Both the position numbers and the translations under genes were made by a program. The notes under the pieces were generated by a model that was not told the origin of the DNA, did no database searches, and saw only the letters and a program-made list of their open reading frames with translations. Below, piece after piece: positions 9,816-18,271 of a stretch of DNA of 64,000 nucleotides (within the stretch, counting starts at the first letter, position 1; each line of letters opens with the position of its first letter). This DNA comes from an uncultured Alteromonadaceae bacterium (GTDB taxonomy: Bacteria > Pseudomonadota > Gammaproteobacteria > Enterobacterales > Alteromonadaceae): positions 1-64,000 of the forward strand of contig CANNDC010000010.1 of assembly GCA_947503265.1 (NCBI GenBank), read 5' to 3'.

Positions 9816-10232
9816 CTAATGGTCTTTATAACCATCCCTGAGTTGAACATCGATAGCATAGAGCACATTTGCCCGGCTAATTGTGCCCAAAAAATACCCA
9901 TCATCATCGACCACTGGATACAATTTTGGTCTTTCTTTGATAATTTTTTGGGCCAGATCGAAGATGGAATCATATCCCTTTACAGAAAGAACCTCTGTCT
10001 TCATGATATCTTTAACACGCGCGACCTGTTCTCGATAATAACTACTCGTAATCATCTGCTCTATACAGTCTTGTTCAGACAAAAAACCAACGACCTTACT
10101 ATTTTCGTCTAATACGGCTCCACCAGTTTGATTGCCCGCTAATAACCTTTCCACTGCCTCAGCAACTGGCATTTCGGAAGAAAAAGTTACTGGTCGACGA
10201 TTCATATAATTGCAAACTTGTAATGACTCCAC
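9816..10232 (-). CDS. CBS-domain pair protein
   Basis: This small protein of about 138 residues is almost entirely two CBS motifs: CNYMNRRPVTFSSEMPVAEAV...GFLSEQD, then VKDIMKTEVLSVKGYDSIFDLA...GTISRANVL. CBS pairs bind adenosyl nucleotides and act as energy sensors or regulators, but no partner domain is present, so the role is unknown. I choose GTG 10232 because a strong AGGAGG lies just upstream of it. The in-frame ATG at 10247 would place that ribosome-binding site inside the gene. It lies 58 bases upstream of hrpA on the same strand and is divergent from sbcB. Confidence 0.8.
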   Translation of the reverse strand: MESLQVCNYMNRRPVTFSSEMPVAEAVERLLAGNQTGGAVLDENSKVVGFLSEQDCIEQMITSSYYREQVARVKDIMKTEVLSVKGYDSIFDLAQKIIKERPKLYPVVDDDGYFLGTISRANVLYAIDVQLRDGYKDH

Positions 10233-10474
10233 CGAGCCTCCTATCATTTAACTTTGATTGTTGATGAAGAAACTATTGTTACTACAATAAACATAGTCAT
10301 AACCATCTATAATTCCTAGCATTTTTTTAAATTAATTGCGCAAAAACAAGAATCGCTGTTATTTAGGTAAAATTGTTCCCTGAAAAATGCGTAATTTAAG
10401 TTACTTGCTGTATCTTGTTTTTAGCTAGTTTATCTGTTCAGATCAGAGTTCGATTATCAATAAAAGCAGCTATT

Positions 10475-11926
10475 TTGAACCAACCAAGTATCCTTTGGCA
10501 CGATTATGAAACATGGGGAGTCAATCCTCAAAAAGATTTTCCCTGTCAATTTGCAGCAATTCGAACCGACTATGATCTTAACCCTATCGGAAAACCCCTT
10601 AATTGGTTTTGTCAAATCCCAAATGACTACTTGCCGCAACCTCAAGCTTGTTTGGTAACAGGAATCACACCACAGCAAAGTTTAAGAGATGGCTTAGTTG
10701 AAGCGCACTTCATCGAAAAAGTGCATCAACAATTAGCTCTACCTAACACTTGCACCGCAGGCTATAACAGCATTCGCTTTGACGATGAGGTGACTCGTAA
10801 CGCCCTTTATCGAAATTTCTACGATCCCTATGCCAGAGAATGGCAAAACGGCAATAGTCGTTGGGATATTATCGATTTAGTTAGGGCCTGTTATGCGCTG
10901 AGACCAGAGGGCATTAATTGGGTTTACAAGGATGATGGTTCACCCAGCTTTAGATTGGAAGAGTTGACTGCTGCAAATGGAATTGGCCACCAAGATGCCC
11001 ATGACGCACTTTCTGACGTGAAAGCCACTATTGCACTAGCTAAACTTATCAAAGACGCCCAACCTAAACTTTATGACTATGTTTTTAATCTTCGCTCAAA
11101 ACATGAAGTTATTAGAATATTGCAAAAGACGGAAAAAGCACCCTTAGTACATATTTCATCGAAGCTTCCTGCTATGAATGGTTGCTGCACCTGGATTGTT
11201 CCTATTGCTCAGCATCCAACCAATAAAAACGCCACTATCGTTTTAAATTTGGCCTTAGATCCTGCTCCTCTTATTAACTTATCTGCCGAAGACTTATTGG
11301 CAAAACTTTATCAACCCACATCTGAAATGAATGCAGATGAACAGCGTTTGCCTATCAAACTCATTCATGTAAACAAATGCCCTATCATTGCACCTGCAAA
11401 AACGTTAACGGAAGAAAATGCAAACCGTTTGGGCATCGACCGTGATACCTGTTTACTAAACCTAAAGTTTGTAATTGAGCATTTTGACATTATCGCGAAC
11501 AAAATCCTTTCACTGTACGATTTGGAACAGCAACACAGAAATCAGCAAGATCACTCAGATTTAGATGTCGATTTAGCTTTGTATTCGGGTGGGTTTTTCT
11601 CGGATACGGATAAAAAGTTGATGGCTGAAATACGTCAATCTAGCCCAGACAGCTTAAGAGTAGTGGATTGGCAATTCGACGACAAAAGACTAGATACCAT
11701 GTTGTTTAGATATCGTTGTCGCAACTTTCCACAAACCTTAAATGATGAAGAATTACTCAAATGGCAACGGTTTCGTCATTATCGTTTAACTGACCCTGCT
11801 TCTACAGCATCCATAAGACTGGCAGATTTTCTGCAGGAATTGGAATTATTAATCTCAGAAAATCAAACAAACCCTAAAAAATTGTCTATCCTTAACCAGT
11901 TAGCAAAGTATGCAGATAATTTGTAG
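10475..11926 (+). CDS. sbcB: Exodeoxyribonuclease I
   Basis: This is a single-strand-specific 3'-5' DNA exonuclease used in recombination and mismatch repair. The DnaQ-like domain shows Exo I HDYETWG (D10, E12), Exo II YNSIRFDDE and Exo III HDALSDVKATI. The SH3-like and C-terminal helical regions that complete the hook-shaped SbcB fold follow. With TTG 10475 the protein is 483 residues and starts a few residues before the first beta strand, as in E. coli (475 residues). Another TTG at 10415 would add 20 residues with no counterpart. Neither start has a strong ribosome-binding site, so the start is uncertain. Confidence 0.93.
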   Translation: MNQPSILWHDYETWGVNPQKDFPCQFAAIRTDYDLNPIGKPLNWFCQIPNDYLPQPQACLVTGITPQQSLRDGLVEAHFIEKVHQQLALPNTCTAGYNSIRFDDEVTRNALYRNFYDPYAREWQNGNSRWDIIDLVRACYALRPEGINWVYKDDGSPSFRLEELTAANGIGHQDAHDALSDVKATIALAKLIKDAQPKLYDYVFNLRSKHEVIRILQKTEKAPLVHISSKLPAMNGCCTWIVPIAQHPTNKNATIVLNLALDPAPLINLSAEDLLAKLYQPTSEMNADEQRLPIKLIHVNKCPIIAPAKTLTEENANRLGIDRDTCLLNLKFVIEHFDIIANKILSLYDLEQQHRNQQDHSDLDVDLALYSGGFFSDTDKKLMAEIRQSSPDSLRVVDWQFDDKRLDTMLFRYRCRNFPQTLNDEELLKWQRFRHYRLTDPASTASIRLADFLQELELLISENQTNPKKLSILNQLAKYADNL

Positions 11927-12036
11927 CATTAACGTAAGATTTGGATAAAATATTTCTGACTTTAGTCGATAGCGTAATAGAGAAGGATTCAAGCCATTCT
12001 CAGGCTTGTAAGTCTCAACCTAAGTAGGTGAAGTAA

Positions 12037-13692
12037 ATGAATGGTATCAGCTTTCAACTTGATGAAAAAACGGCAAGCGTAGATGTGGTAGTTAAACCTT
12101 TACTGGTTAACCGAACATTAGATTCTAAAGCCTTATTACGGATGCTTAAAGATAGTCCGTATAAGCACTACTATGTATTTGATGAAAATATTATTAGTGT
12201 TATCGAAAGCTGTAACCAAGCACGTATAGACATCAATGAAACCGAAATAAAGGCCAGAATTGCTGAGAAAAGACCCGCCGTTATTAAATATCGAATTGAA
12301 GAAAAAGATATGGTTGCCTTCATAAAGGTGGTGGCTGCTTATGGTGACGAAAATCCTACCTATGAAACACTACGAACCCAAGCAGAAGTGCAAGGTGTTT
12401 TGCGTGGGATCAGCACTAAGACGCTAAAGAATGTAGCCAAGCAACTAGAAAGCACTGAAGCTGGCGCAGTAATAGAAGAACTTGTAGCCAAAGGGCTTCC
12501 AGTCAGAAATGGAAAAGACTCGAAAATTAAACCGCTAGTACCCAACGCGCTGGAAAGAATACTTCAACCTCAGTCATCTGGCTCCACACGAGTCGATATG
12601 CGGAATTTAGGTGACGTGATTTGTGTCAAAGCTGGAACAAAAGTCCTCAAACGAATTCCACCAACGAAAGGACGAAACGGTTTTACTGTCACTGACATTG
12701 TTTTGGAGGCAAAAGCTGGCAATTGGATCAAAATGCGGCCGGGTGAAGGCATAGTTCAAAGTGAAACAAACGACAATTTATATCTTGCCGCCATTACAGG
12801 TATGCCCAAATACAAGAATGGCAAAATGTGGGTTGATGATACCTACGTGTGCAAAGGCGTTAATATTGGTACCGGAAACGTAGTCTATGATGGCGCTGTT
12901 ATTGTTAATGGTGATGTAACCGAAAAAATGATTATCAATGCTTCGGGCGACGTTACAATTAATGGCTTCGTAGAGTCTGCACAAATTTCCGCTGGAGGTG
13001 ACATTATAATTACCGAAGGCGCAATGGGAAAAGTAGATGAAAGTGCCACTGAATTCAGCACGCTGCTCGCTGCTGAAGGAAGTATTCATGTTCAGCATGG
13101 GCAAGGACTAAACATTAAATGTAAAGGCAATGTCACTGTTGGTAGACAAATCGCATATAGCAAAATTGTATGTGCCGGAACTGTCACTGTCGGGCCGATA
13201 GATAACCCAAATGGAAATCTGTTCGCATGCGATGTGCAGTGCAATGCTACTGTTGTTGCAGGAACGCTCGGTGCAGTTTCAGGTAGTCACCTTACGGTTG
13301 ATTTTAGCGCTGGCTACAATTCCTTGATGGAACGCAAAGATACAATCGACGACTTGCTAGCTCAGGTGAAGAACAATAATTCGCGACATCAAGATAAATT
13401 CGAACTCATTAGAAGCAAGAAAATCCATCCGGAACTGAGAAAACGATTTGATGAAGCTGAAGAGATGCTCAATAGCGAATCTCAACTCATGGATTGGCTG
13501 CAAACCAAAGCAGATAAAATGCAAAGAGAAAAAGATAATTATCAGCTCGAGATAAAACTAGTAGCGAACAAAAAACTACACAATGGGGTGGTAGTAAAGC
13601 TCAACAATCGTACATGGCGGGCTGAACGAGAATATGGCAAGGCAAAAGTTGTTTATGAAGGGCATCAATGGAATTACCAACCCCTGATTTAG
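12037..13692 (+). CDS. FapA-family protein (DUF342)
   Basis: This 551-residue protein belongs to the flagellar assembly protein A (DUF342) family. The N-terminal half includes KRIPPTKGRNGFTV, followed by a beta-helix-like central part full of short repeats (GAVIVNGDVTEKMIINASGDVTINGFVESAQISAGGDI). A C-terminal coiled coil (about 425-500, rich in E, K and L) follows. In Bacillus and Vibrio relatives, members affect flagellar assembly or placement of polar proteins. No flagellar gene is nearby, so the role here is open. AGGTGAAG precedes the ATG. It appears to be a single-gene transcript. Confidence 0.82.
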   Translation: MNGISFQLDEKTASVDVVVKPLLVNRTLDSKALLRMLKDSPYKHYYVFDENIISVIESCNQARIDINETEIKARIAEKRPAVIKYRIEEKDMVAFIKVVAAYGDENPTYETLRTQAEVQGVLRGISTKTLKNVAKQLESTEAGAVIEELVAKGLPVRNGKDSKIKPLVPNALERILQPQSSGSTRVDMRNLGDVICVKAGTKVLKRIPPTKGRNGFTVTDIVLEAKAGNWIKMRPGEGIVQSETNDNLYLAAITGMPKYKNGKMWVDDTYVCKGVNIGTGNVVYDGAVIVNGDVTEKMIINASGDVTINGFVESAQISAGGDIIITEGAMGKVDESATEFSTLLAAEGSIHVQHGQGLNIKCKGNVTVGRQIAYSKIVCAGTVTVGPIDNPNGNLFACDVQCNATVVAGTLGAVSGSHLTVDFSAGYNSLMERKDTIDDLLAQVKNNNSRHQDKFELIRSKKIHPELRKRFDEAEEMLNSESQLMDWLQTKADKMQREKDNYQLEIKLVANKKLHNGVVVKLNNRTWRAEREYGKAKVVYEGHQWNYQPLI

Positions 13693-13764
13693 CCTGTTAG
13701 TTTGCATTTCTAAGTAACGCCCCCACATTGTCTGTATACGAAATGAAACAAGGATACGAGACTA

Positions 13765-14244
13765 ATGCCGACAATATATGACTTTGAACACCCTCTCAAT
13801 ACGGGCGAAACTAAATCATTTTCTGAATACGAAAACCAAGTTTTACTGATTGTAAACACCGCCAGTAAGTGCGGCTTTACTCCCCAATATACTGGGCTAC
13901 AAGCGCTGCAAGACAAATACAAAGACAAAGGCTTTCAAGTATTGGGATTCCCTTGTGATCAATTTGGACATCAAGAACCGGGTTCTGATCAAGAAATCGA
14001 GCAATTCTGCTCTTTGACATACGATGTCGACTTTCCACTATTTAAAAAATCAGACGTGAATGGCAGCAACACCAATGATTTGTATAAATATTTGAAGAAA
14101 CAAGCACCCGGTTTGTTAGGCAGTCAGAGTATCAAATGGAATTTTACCAAATTCTTAGTTAACCGAAACGGCGAAGTTGTGGGTCGTTATGCTCCCAATG
14201 CTACGCCTCAGTCATTAGAAAAAGATATTGAAAAATTATTGTAA
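13765..14244 (+). CDS. Glutathione peroxidase family thiol peroxidase
   Basis: This is a cysteine-type glutathione peroxidase of 159 residues. The peroxidatic Cys36 sits in NTASKCGFTPQY, a second Cys lies in GFPCDQFGHQEPG with the catalytic Gln, and the conserved Trp/Asn pair is in KWNFTKFLV. Enzymes of this type in bacteria (BtuE group) reduce hydroperoxides, often using thioredoxin as well as glutathione. No signal peptide is visible, so it is cytoplasmic. Its stop codon overlaps the start of the next gene (TAATG), so the two are translationally coupled. Confidence 0.93.
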   Translation: MPTIYDFEHPLNTGETKSFSEYENQVLLIVNTASKCGFTPQYTGLQALQDKYKDKGFQVLGFPCDQFGHQEPGSDQEIEQFCSLTYDVDFPLFKKSDVNGSNTNDLYKYLKKQAPGLLGSQSIKWNFTKFLVNRNGEVVGRYAPNATPQSLEKDIEKLL

Positions 14245-15236
14245 TGAAAGTACTGCTATTTAGTAGCAAAAAGCATGATCAGGATTACTTCAGTATTGCT
14301 TCTTGCTCATCTGACATTGAAGTTGATCATCAACGAGCGCATCTTGATATCGATACCGTTGAACTGTGCAAAGGCTATTCGGCCATTTGCATTTTCGTCA
14401 ATGACAATGCGAATGCCGAAGTTTTAGAAAAACTTAATCAATACGGTGTCCAACATATCGCCCTTCGATGCGCTGGATTTAACAATGTTGATTTGCTCGC
14501 CGCGAACAAGTTCGGCATTACGGTTTCTCGAGTGCCATCATACTCGCCCGAAGCAGTAGCAGAACATGCACTTGCGTTAATCATGACCCTAAATCGCAAG
14601 ACGCATAAGGCATACAATCGTGTGCGTGAAAACAACTTTAGCCTTCAGGGTTTATTGGGGTTTAACTTATTTGGCAAAACTGTTGGCGTCATCGGTACTG
14701 GACAAATTGGCACTGCATTAATTCGTATATTACTCGGATTTGGTTGCAAAATAATGTGTTACGACCCTTTTCCTAATCCTAAGCTCCTTGAAACTAGTGA
14801 TCTGAACTATGTTGATCTCAAAACGCTGATTCAACAATCCGATATTATTAGTTTACATTGCCCTCTTACTAAAGAAAGCCACCATATGATCGACGCTGAG
14901 TCGCTCAGCCTAATGAAACAAGGCGTTATGCTCATCAATACTTCTAGAGGAGGTCTAATTGATACCAGCGCAGTCATTGCTGCCTTAAAAAGTCGTCAGA
15001 TAGGTTATCTTGGTTTAGATGTCTACGAAATGGAATCTGAATTGTTTTTTGAAGATAAGTCTTTCGACATAATTCAAGATGATGTTTTTGATAGACTTTC
15101 CGGTTTTCCCAACGTAATCATTACCGGCCATCAAGGTTTTTACACCCATGAAGCATTAACCGAGATCGCTGATAAAACGATTAAAAACTTAATGCTAGCC
15201 AATCAAAATAAACGGGATGATTCGTCATTTTTATAA
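14244..15236 (+). CDS. ldhA: D-2-hydroxyacid dehydrogenase, probably D-lactate dehydrogenase
   Basis: This 330-residue NAD-dependent D-2-hydroxyacid dehydrogenase resembles fermentative LdhA. The nucleotide-binding motif is GVIGTGQIGTALIRI, the catalytic Arg is in NTSRGGLID, the Glu is in GLDVYEMES, and the His is in ITGHQGFYTHEAL. The last motif and the overall length (E. coli LdhA has 329 residues) favour pyruvate/D-lactate as substrate pair. It starts inside the stop codon of the glutathione peroxidase gene. The pairing with a peroxidase is not a known functional link; it may be simple cotranscription. Confidence 0.88.
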   Translation: MKVLLFSSKKHDQDYFSIASCSSDIEVDHQRAHLDIDTVELCKGYSAICIFVNDNANAEVLEKLNQYGVQHIALRCAGFNNVDLLAANKFGITVSRVPSYSPEAVAEHALALIMTLNRKTHKAYNRVRENNFSLQGLLGFNLFGKTVGVIGTGQIGTALIRILLGFGCKIMCYDPFPNPKLLETSDLNYVDLKTLIQQSDIISLHCPLTKESHHMIDAESLSLMKQGVMLINTSRGGLIDTSAVIAALKSRQIGYLGLDVYEMESELFFEDKSFDIIQDDVFDRLSGFPNVIITGHQGFYTHEALTEIADKTIKNLMLANQNKRDDSSFL

Positions 15237-15285
15237 CCAGCTAGTTTTATTACCAGCACTTTTTATTGCCAAATCGATTTTATGA

Positions 15286-16047
15286 CTAGTCTGTTTTTCT
15301 TGCAATAATCTGAAAATATTTACCCAACCATTTATAGGGCGACAATACCCCATAGGTTAGTTCCATTTCTTTCAGTTTTTGATAGTCAGATTCTTGCTTA
15401 GAGCGATCAAATAAGTAGTCGTGAATACATCGAATTCCCGCGCTAAACTCTACCTTAAAATCAAGATTTTCCAGCGTTTGTATAATGTTTTCAGGAACAA
15501 GCGCATTATTTGGATTCAATCTTACGGTATTTTTATGCCGCATATCATTTTCCACATAGTCGAAATTGCCATACAACAAATTTCCAAATCGATGGGCGTG
15601 TTTATTGAAAAAACTTAATGAGAGCGCACCATTATCTGCAAGCAAGTCAGGTAGACATCGAAGTGCAGATTGCGGAGATTCAAGCCATTCTAAAACAGCA
15701 TGACAAACGATTAAGTCATATTTCTGTTCCGTGTGAATATCTTGTAATGGGCCAACTAAATATTTGGCATGTTCAAAGTCTTCAAACTTTGATTTCGCTT
15801 CTTCAATTGCAGTATTCGAAATATCGTTAATGGTAACTTGATGGCCCAATTGCAGCATTTCGAGACTCATAATTCCCGTACCCGCTCCTGCATCTAGAAT
15901 ATTCAGTGGTTTTCCATCTAGCTCAAGGTGATTGCGTAAATGTGTTAGCAACAGTTCATGCCTCAACATCCCTTTACTAGAACCATAAATGTTCTTTTTA
16001 AATTTATTTAATATCGAATCAAAACTCTGATCTGGTTTATTATGCAT
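15286..16047 (-). CDS. cmoM: tRNA 5-carboxymethoxyuridine methyltransferase
   Basis: This 253-residue SAM methyltransferase has motif I ILDAGAGTG and motif II VTINDIS. It also shows family-specific stretches: FKKNIYGSSKG near the N-terminus, CHAVLEWLESP, GNFDYV and IHDYLFDR, which match E. coli CmoM (SmtA) closely from memory. CmoM methylates cmo5U34 to mcmo5U in wobble positions of several tRNAs. It is divergent from elyC, 40 bases away, the same neighbour pair as in E. coli, which supports the assignment. Confidence 0.9.
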   Translation of the reverse strand: MHNKPDQSFDSILNKFKKNIYGSSKGMLRHELLLTHLRNHLELDGKPLNILDAGAGTGIMSLEMLQLGHQVTINDISNTAIEEAKSKFEDFEHAKYLVGPLQDIHTEQKYDLIVCHAVLEWLESPQSALRCLPDLLADNGALSLSFFNKHAHRFGNLLYGNFDYVENDMRHKNTVRLNPNNALVPENIIQTLENLDFKVEFSAGIRCIHDYLFDRSKQESDYQKLKEMELTYGVLSPYKWLGKYFQIIARKTD

Positions 16048-16087
16048 CTTACTTAACTAATATTAGCTTTGTCGTGGCGGATCATAC

Positions 16088-16843
16088 GTGGATTTATTCT
16101 ATATTAAAAAGTTAATTGGCATATTCGTTATGCCAGTACCTTTAATCACAATTCTTCTCATCATTGGCTTATTTTTCCTGTTTCGAGGCCGCGCCAAACG
16201 CGGCACCATAAGTGTTGGCATAGCGACTATTTTATTAATCGTTTTTTCGTTTCCGATGTTGCCAAATACCTTACTATACTCTTTGGAACGAACTTATCCG
16301 CAATACGATATATCAACGCCCGTTTCAAAAATATTGATTTTAGGCTGTCGTCACGTTAACGACCGGCAATTGCCCGTTACAGCTCAATTGAATCCATGCT
16401 CAATTGTGCGCGCCACGGAAGCCATCCGTATTTTTCACAAGAATCCACAAGCGACTATTATCACATCGGGTAGTGTTGGAGTTGAACCTTTCAGCAACGC
16501 CTATATGACCAAACAATTTCTTGTTGCTATGGGTATCCCCCAATCAAACATCATTGCGCTGGAACAATCCCGAGATACAGAAGAAGAGGCTTCAAACTTG
16601 GTTAAGCTAGTTCAGGATGAGCAGTTTGCTTTAGTGACATCTGCGAGTCACATGAAACGCGCAATGACCTTGTTTGAAATAAGAAATATGAAGCCAATTG
16701 CCGCGCCCACTTATCATTTTGTCAAAGAGTCAGATAGCGACGATAAAGGCCCCATTTTCCCCTCGGCGGACAATTTAGATAAAATGGAGCGATGGTGGTA
16801 CGAAGCTATGGGTAACACCTGGGTCTGGGTAAAAACACGTTAA
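16088..16843 (+). CDS. elyC: Envelope biogenesis factor ElyC (DUF218)
   Basis: This is an inner-membrane protein of 251 residues with two N-terminal membrane segments (about 10-30 and 38-57) and a periplasmic DUF218 domain. The domain shows ILILGC, ATIITSGSVG, DTEEEASN and LVTSASHMKRAM. E. coli ElyC has the same layout and supports peptidoglycan synthesis at low temperature. It starts at GTG 16088, preceded by GGCGGA. It is convergent with the Nif3-like gene, and the two stop codons overlap by four bases. It is divergent from cmoM, as in E. coli. Confidence 0.9.
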   Translation: MDLFYIKKLIGIFVMPVPLITILLIIGLFFLFRGRAKRGTISVGIATILLIVFSFPMLPNTLLYSLERTYPQYDISTPVSKILILGCRHVNDRQLPVTAQLNPCSIVRATEAIRIFHKNPQATIITSGSVGVEPFSNAYMTKQFLVAMGIPQSNIIALEQSRDTEEEASNLVKLVQDEQFALVTSASHMKRAMTLFEIRNMKPIAAPTYHFVKESDSDDKGPIFPSADNLDKMERWWYEAMGNTWVWVKTR

Positions 16844-17601
16844 ACGGGATTATCAATATCAACAAAAGTGACGTCGATACTAAATTTTTCCGCTAAGTGT
16901 TCGCCAACAGCCTTGGCTCCATATCTTTCAGTTGCATGGTGTCCAGCAGCGATGTAGTGAATATTCATCTCATGGGCAACATGAGTGGTTTGTTCAGAGA
17001 TCTCTCCGGAGATAAAAGCATCTAACTCTTGATCTGCGGCATTTTCGATAAAACCTTGACCACCTCCAGTGCACCATCCGACTGTCTCTACTAGATGATC
17101 GCCTCCTTCGATTAACAAAGGTTGCCGTTGCAAGCGTCGTTGAACGAGCTCTGTCAATTCTTGTGCAGTCATTGGATTAGCAAGGCGCCCTTTCATAGTA
17201 ACACTGGCGGGATTTTGTGGTTCTAGCGATCCCTCGACTTGAATATCAAGTTGCATTGCCAATTGCGCATTATTGCCCAACGTAGGATGAATATCTAATG
17301 GCAAATGATATGCAAATAAATTGATATCATTGGTAAGTAAAGCTTTAATACGCTTGTGTTTCATACCGGAAATTTGTTGATTTTCACCACGCCAAAAATA
17401 ACCGTGATGCACAAAAATCGCATCCGCTTTCATTTCGATGGCTTTTTCTATAAGCGCATACGATGCAGTTACACCAGTAACTAATTTTTTAATTTCACTC
17501 TTGCCTTCTACCTGTAGACCATTCGGACAATAATCCTTGCACTTTTCAGGTGCTAACAATTGATTGAGATAGGCTAGTAATGCCTTATTTGAAATGCTCA
17601 T
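16840..17601 (-). CDS. Nif3-like dinuclear metal centre protein (DUF34/YbgI)
   Basis: This 253-residue protein of the Nif3/YbgI family forms hexameric toroids with a two-metal site. Visible signature regions are CPNGLQVEG, the metal-binding HHGYFWRG, YHLPLDIHPTLGNN, GWCTGGGQGF and AAGHHATERYG. Members have been annotated as GTP cyclohydrolase type 2 homologues, but their physiological reaction is not settled. Its 3' end overlaps the elyC stop codon by four bases. Confidence 0.9.
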   Translation of the reverse strand: MSISNKALLAYLNQLLAPEKCKDYCPNGLQVEGKSEIKKLVTGVTASYALIEKAIEMKADAIFVHHGYFWRGENQQISGMKHKRIKALLTNDINLFAYHLPLDIHPTLGNNAQLAMQLDIQVEGSLEPQNPASVTMKGRLANPMTAQELTELVQRRLQRQPLLIEGGDHLVETVGWCTGGGQGFIENAADQELDAFISGEISEQTTHVAHEMNIHYIAAGHHATERYGAKAVGEHLAEKFSIDVTFVDIDNPV

Positions 17602-17664
17602 TTTTCACCTAAACTGAAGAATTCGTCGACATCTTGCGCATTTATTAGCCAACACCGACCGTTA

Positions 17665-17694
17665 TTAGACATTAAAAGCAAAACACGGTATAAA
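17665..17694 (+). promoter_or_regulatory. Possible promoter of the Lys/Ala-rich protein gene
   Basis: TTAGAC (17665-17670) and TATAAA (17689-17694) are separated by 18 bases, upstream of the gene starting at 17746. This is a sequence match only. Confidence 0.4.
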
Positions 17695-17745
17695 AGTCGA
17701 CCTAAAAATACAACAACAAAAGTGAACTAAAGGTACAAACCTGTT

Positions 17746-18150
17746 ATGAGTAAACTCGATAAAGACCAAGTTATTGAAAATTTCACCAAAGCTTACATTG
17801 CTGCAAATGGCAAAGAGCCAAACATTGAAGCAGGCGGTGGTTGGTATAGTGTAGACGACAGTAAAAAAATGCGTCTAGCAGCACTTGAAGAAATGACCGC
17901 AGAATTAGCTTCTCAAAAGAAAGAAAAAGCCCCTGCTAAAGCTAAGGCCCCTAAAAAAGAGAAAGCAGCTGAAAAAGCAGAAGCTGCAAAACCTGCTGCT
18001 AAAAAAGCTGAAAAGAAAACAGAAAAGAAAAAACCTGCTGCAAAGAAAGCGGCTCCTAAGAGCAAAAAGTCTTCTTCTGATTTTTCAGTGAAAGCGTTCT
18101 GGGCTGAAAAAATCCTTGAACAAAATCCTGGATCAAAACTTCCTAGATAA
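17746..18150 (+). CDS. Histone-H1-like Lys/Ala-rich protein
   Basis: This 134-residue protein has three parts. The N-terminal segment (1-58) has a conserved look: DQVIENFTKAYIAANGKEP, GGGWYSVDDSKKMRL. A highly basic low-complexity middle (about 59-108) is built from K, A, P and E in repeats of the type PAAKKAEKK. A short C-terminal tail contains FWAEKILEQNPGSKLPR. The middle resembles histone H1 tails and bacterial H1-like DNA-binding proteins, which suggests nucleic-acid binding. I do not recognise a named family with certainty. It is a monocistronic gene followed at once by a strong terminator. Confidence 0.75.
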   Translation: MSKLDKDQVIENFTKAYIAANGKEPNIEAGGGWYSVDDSKKMRLAALEEMTAELASQKKEKAPAKAKAPKKEKAAEKAEAAKPAAKKAEKKTEKKKPAAKKAAPKSKKSSSDFSVKAFWAEKILEQNPGSKLPR

Positions 18151-18188
18151 AGATACTGACAAATAGTTATAATAGTTCTATGTTAAAG

Positions 18189-18214
18189 AAAAACGGCTTC
18201 GTAAGCCGTTTTTT
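18189..18214 (+). terminator. Rho-independent terminator
   Basis: A perfect 11-bp stem (AAAAACGGCTT / AAGCCGTTTTT) with a 3-base loop ends in a T-tract. It lies 39 bases after the Lys/Ala-rich gene, and the strength of the structure suggests efficient termination. Confidence 0.9.
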
Positions 18215-18271
18215 CGTTTTGGCAATGAAAAAACAAAAATAATAAAAGCCTATTCGGTAAGGATAATAATA

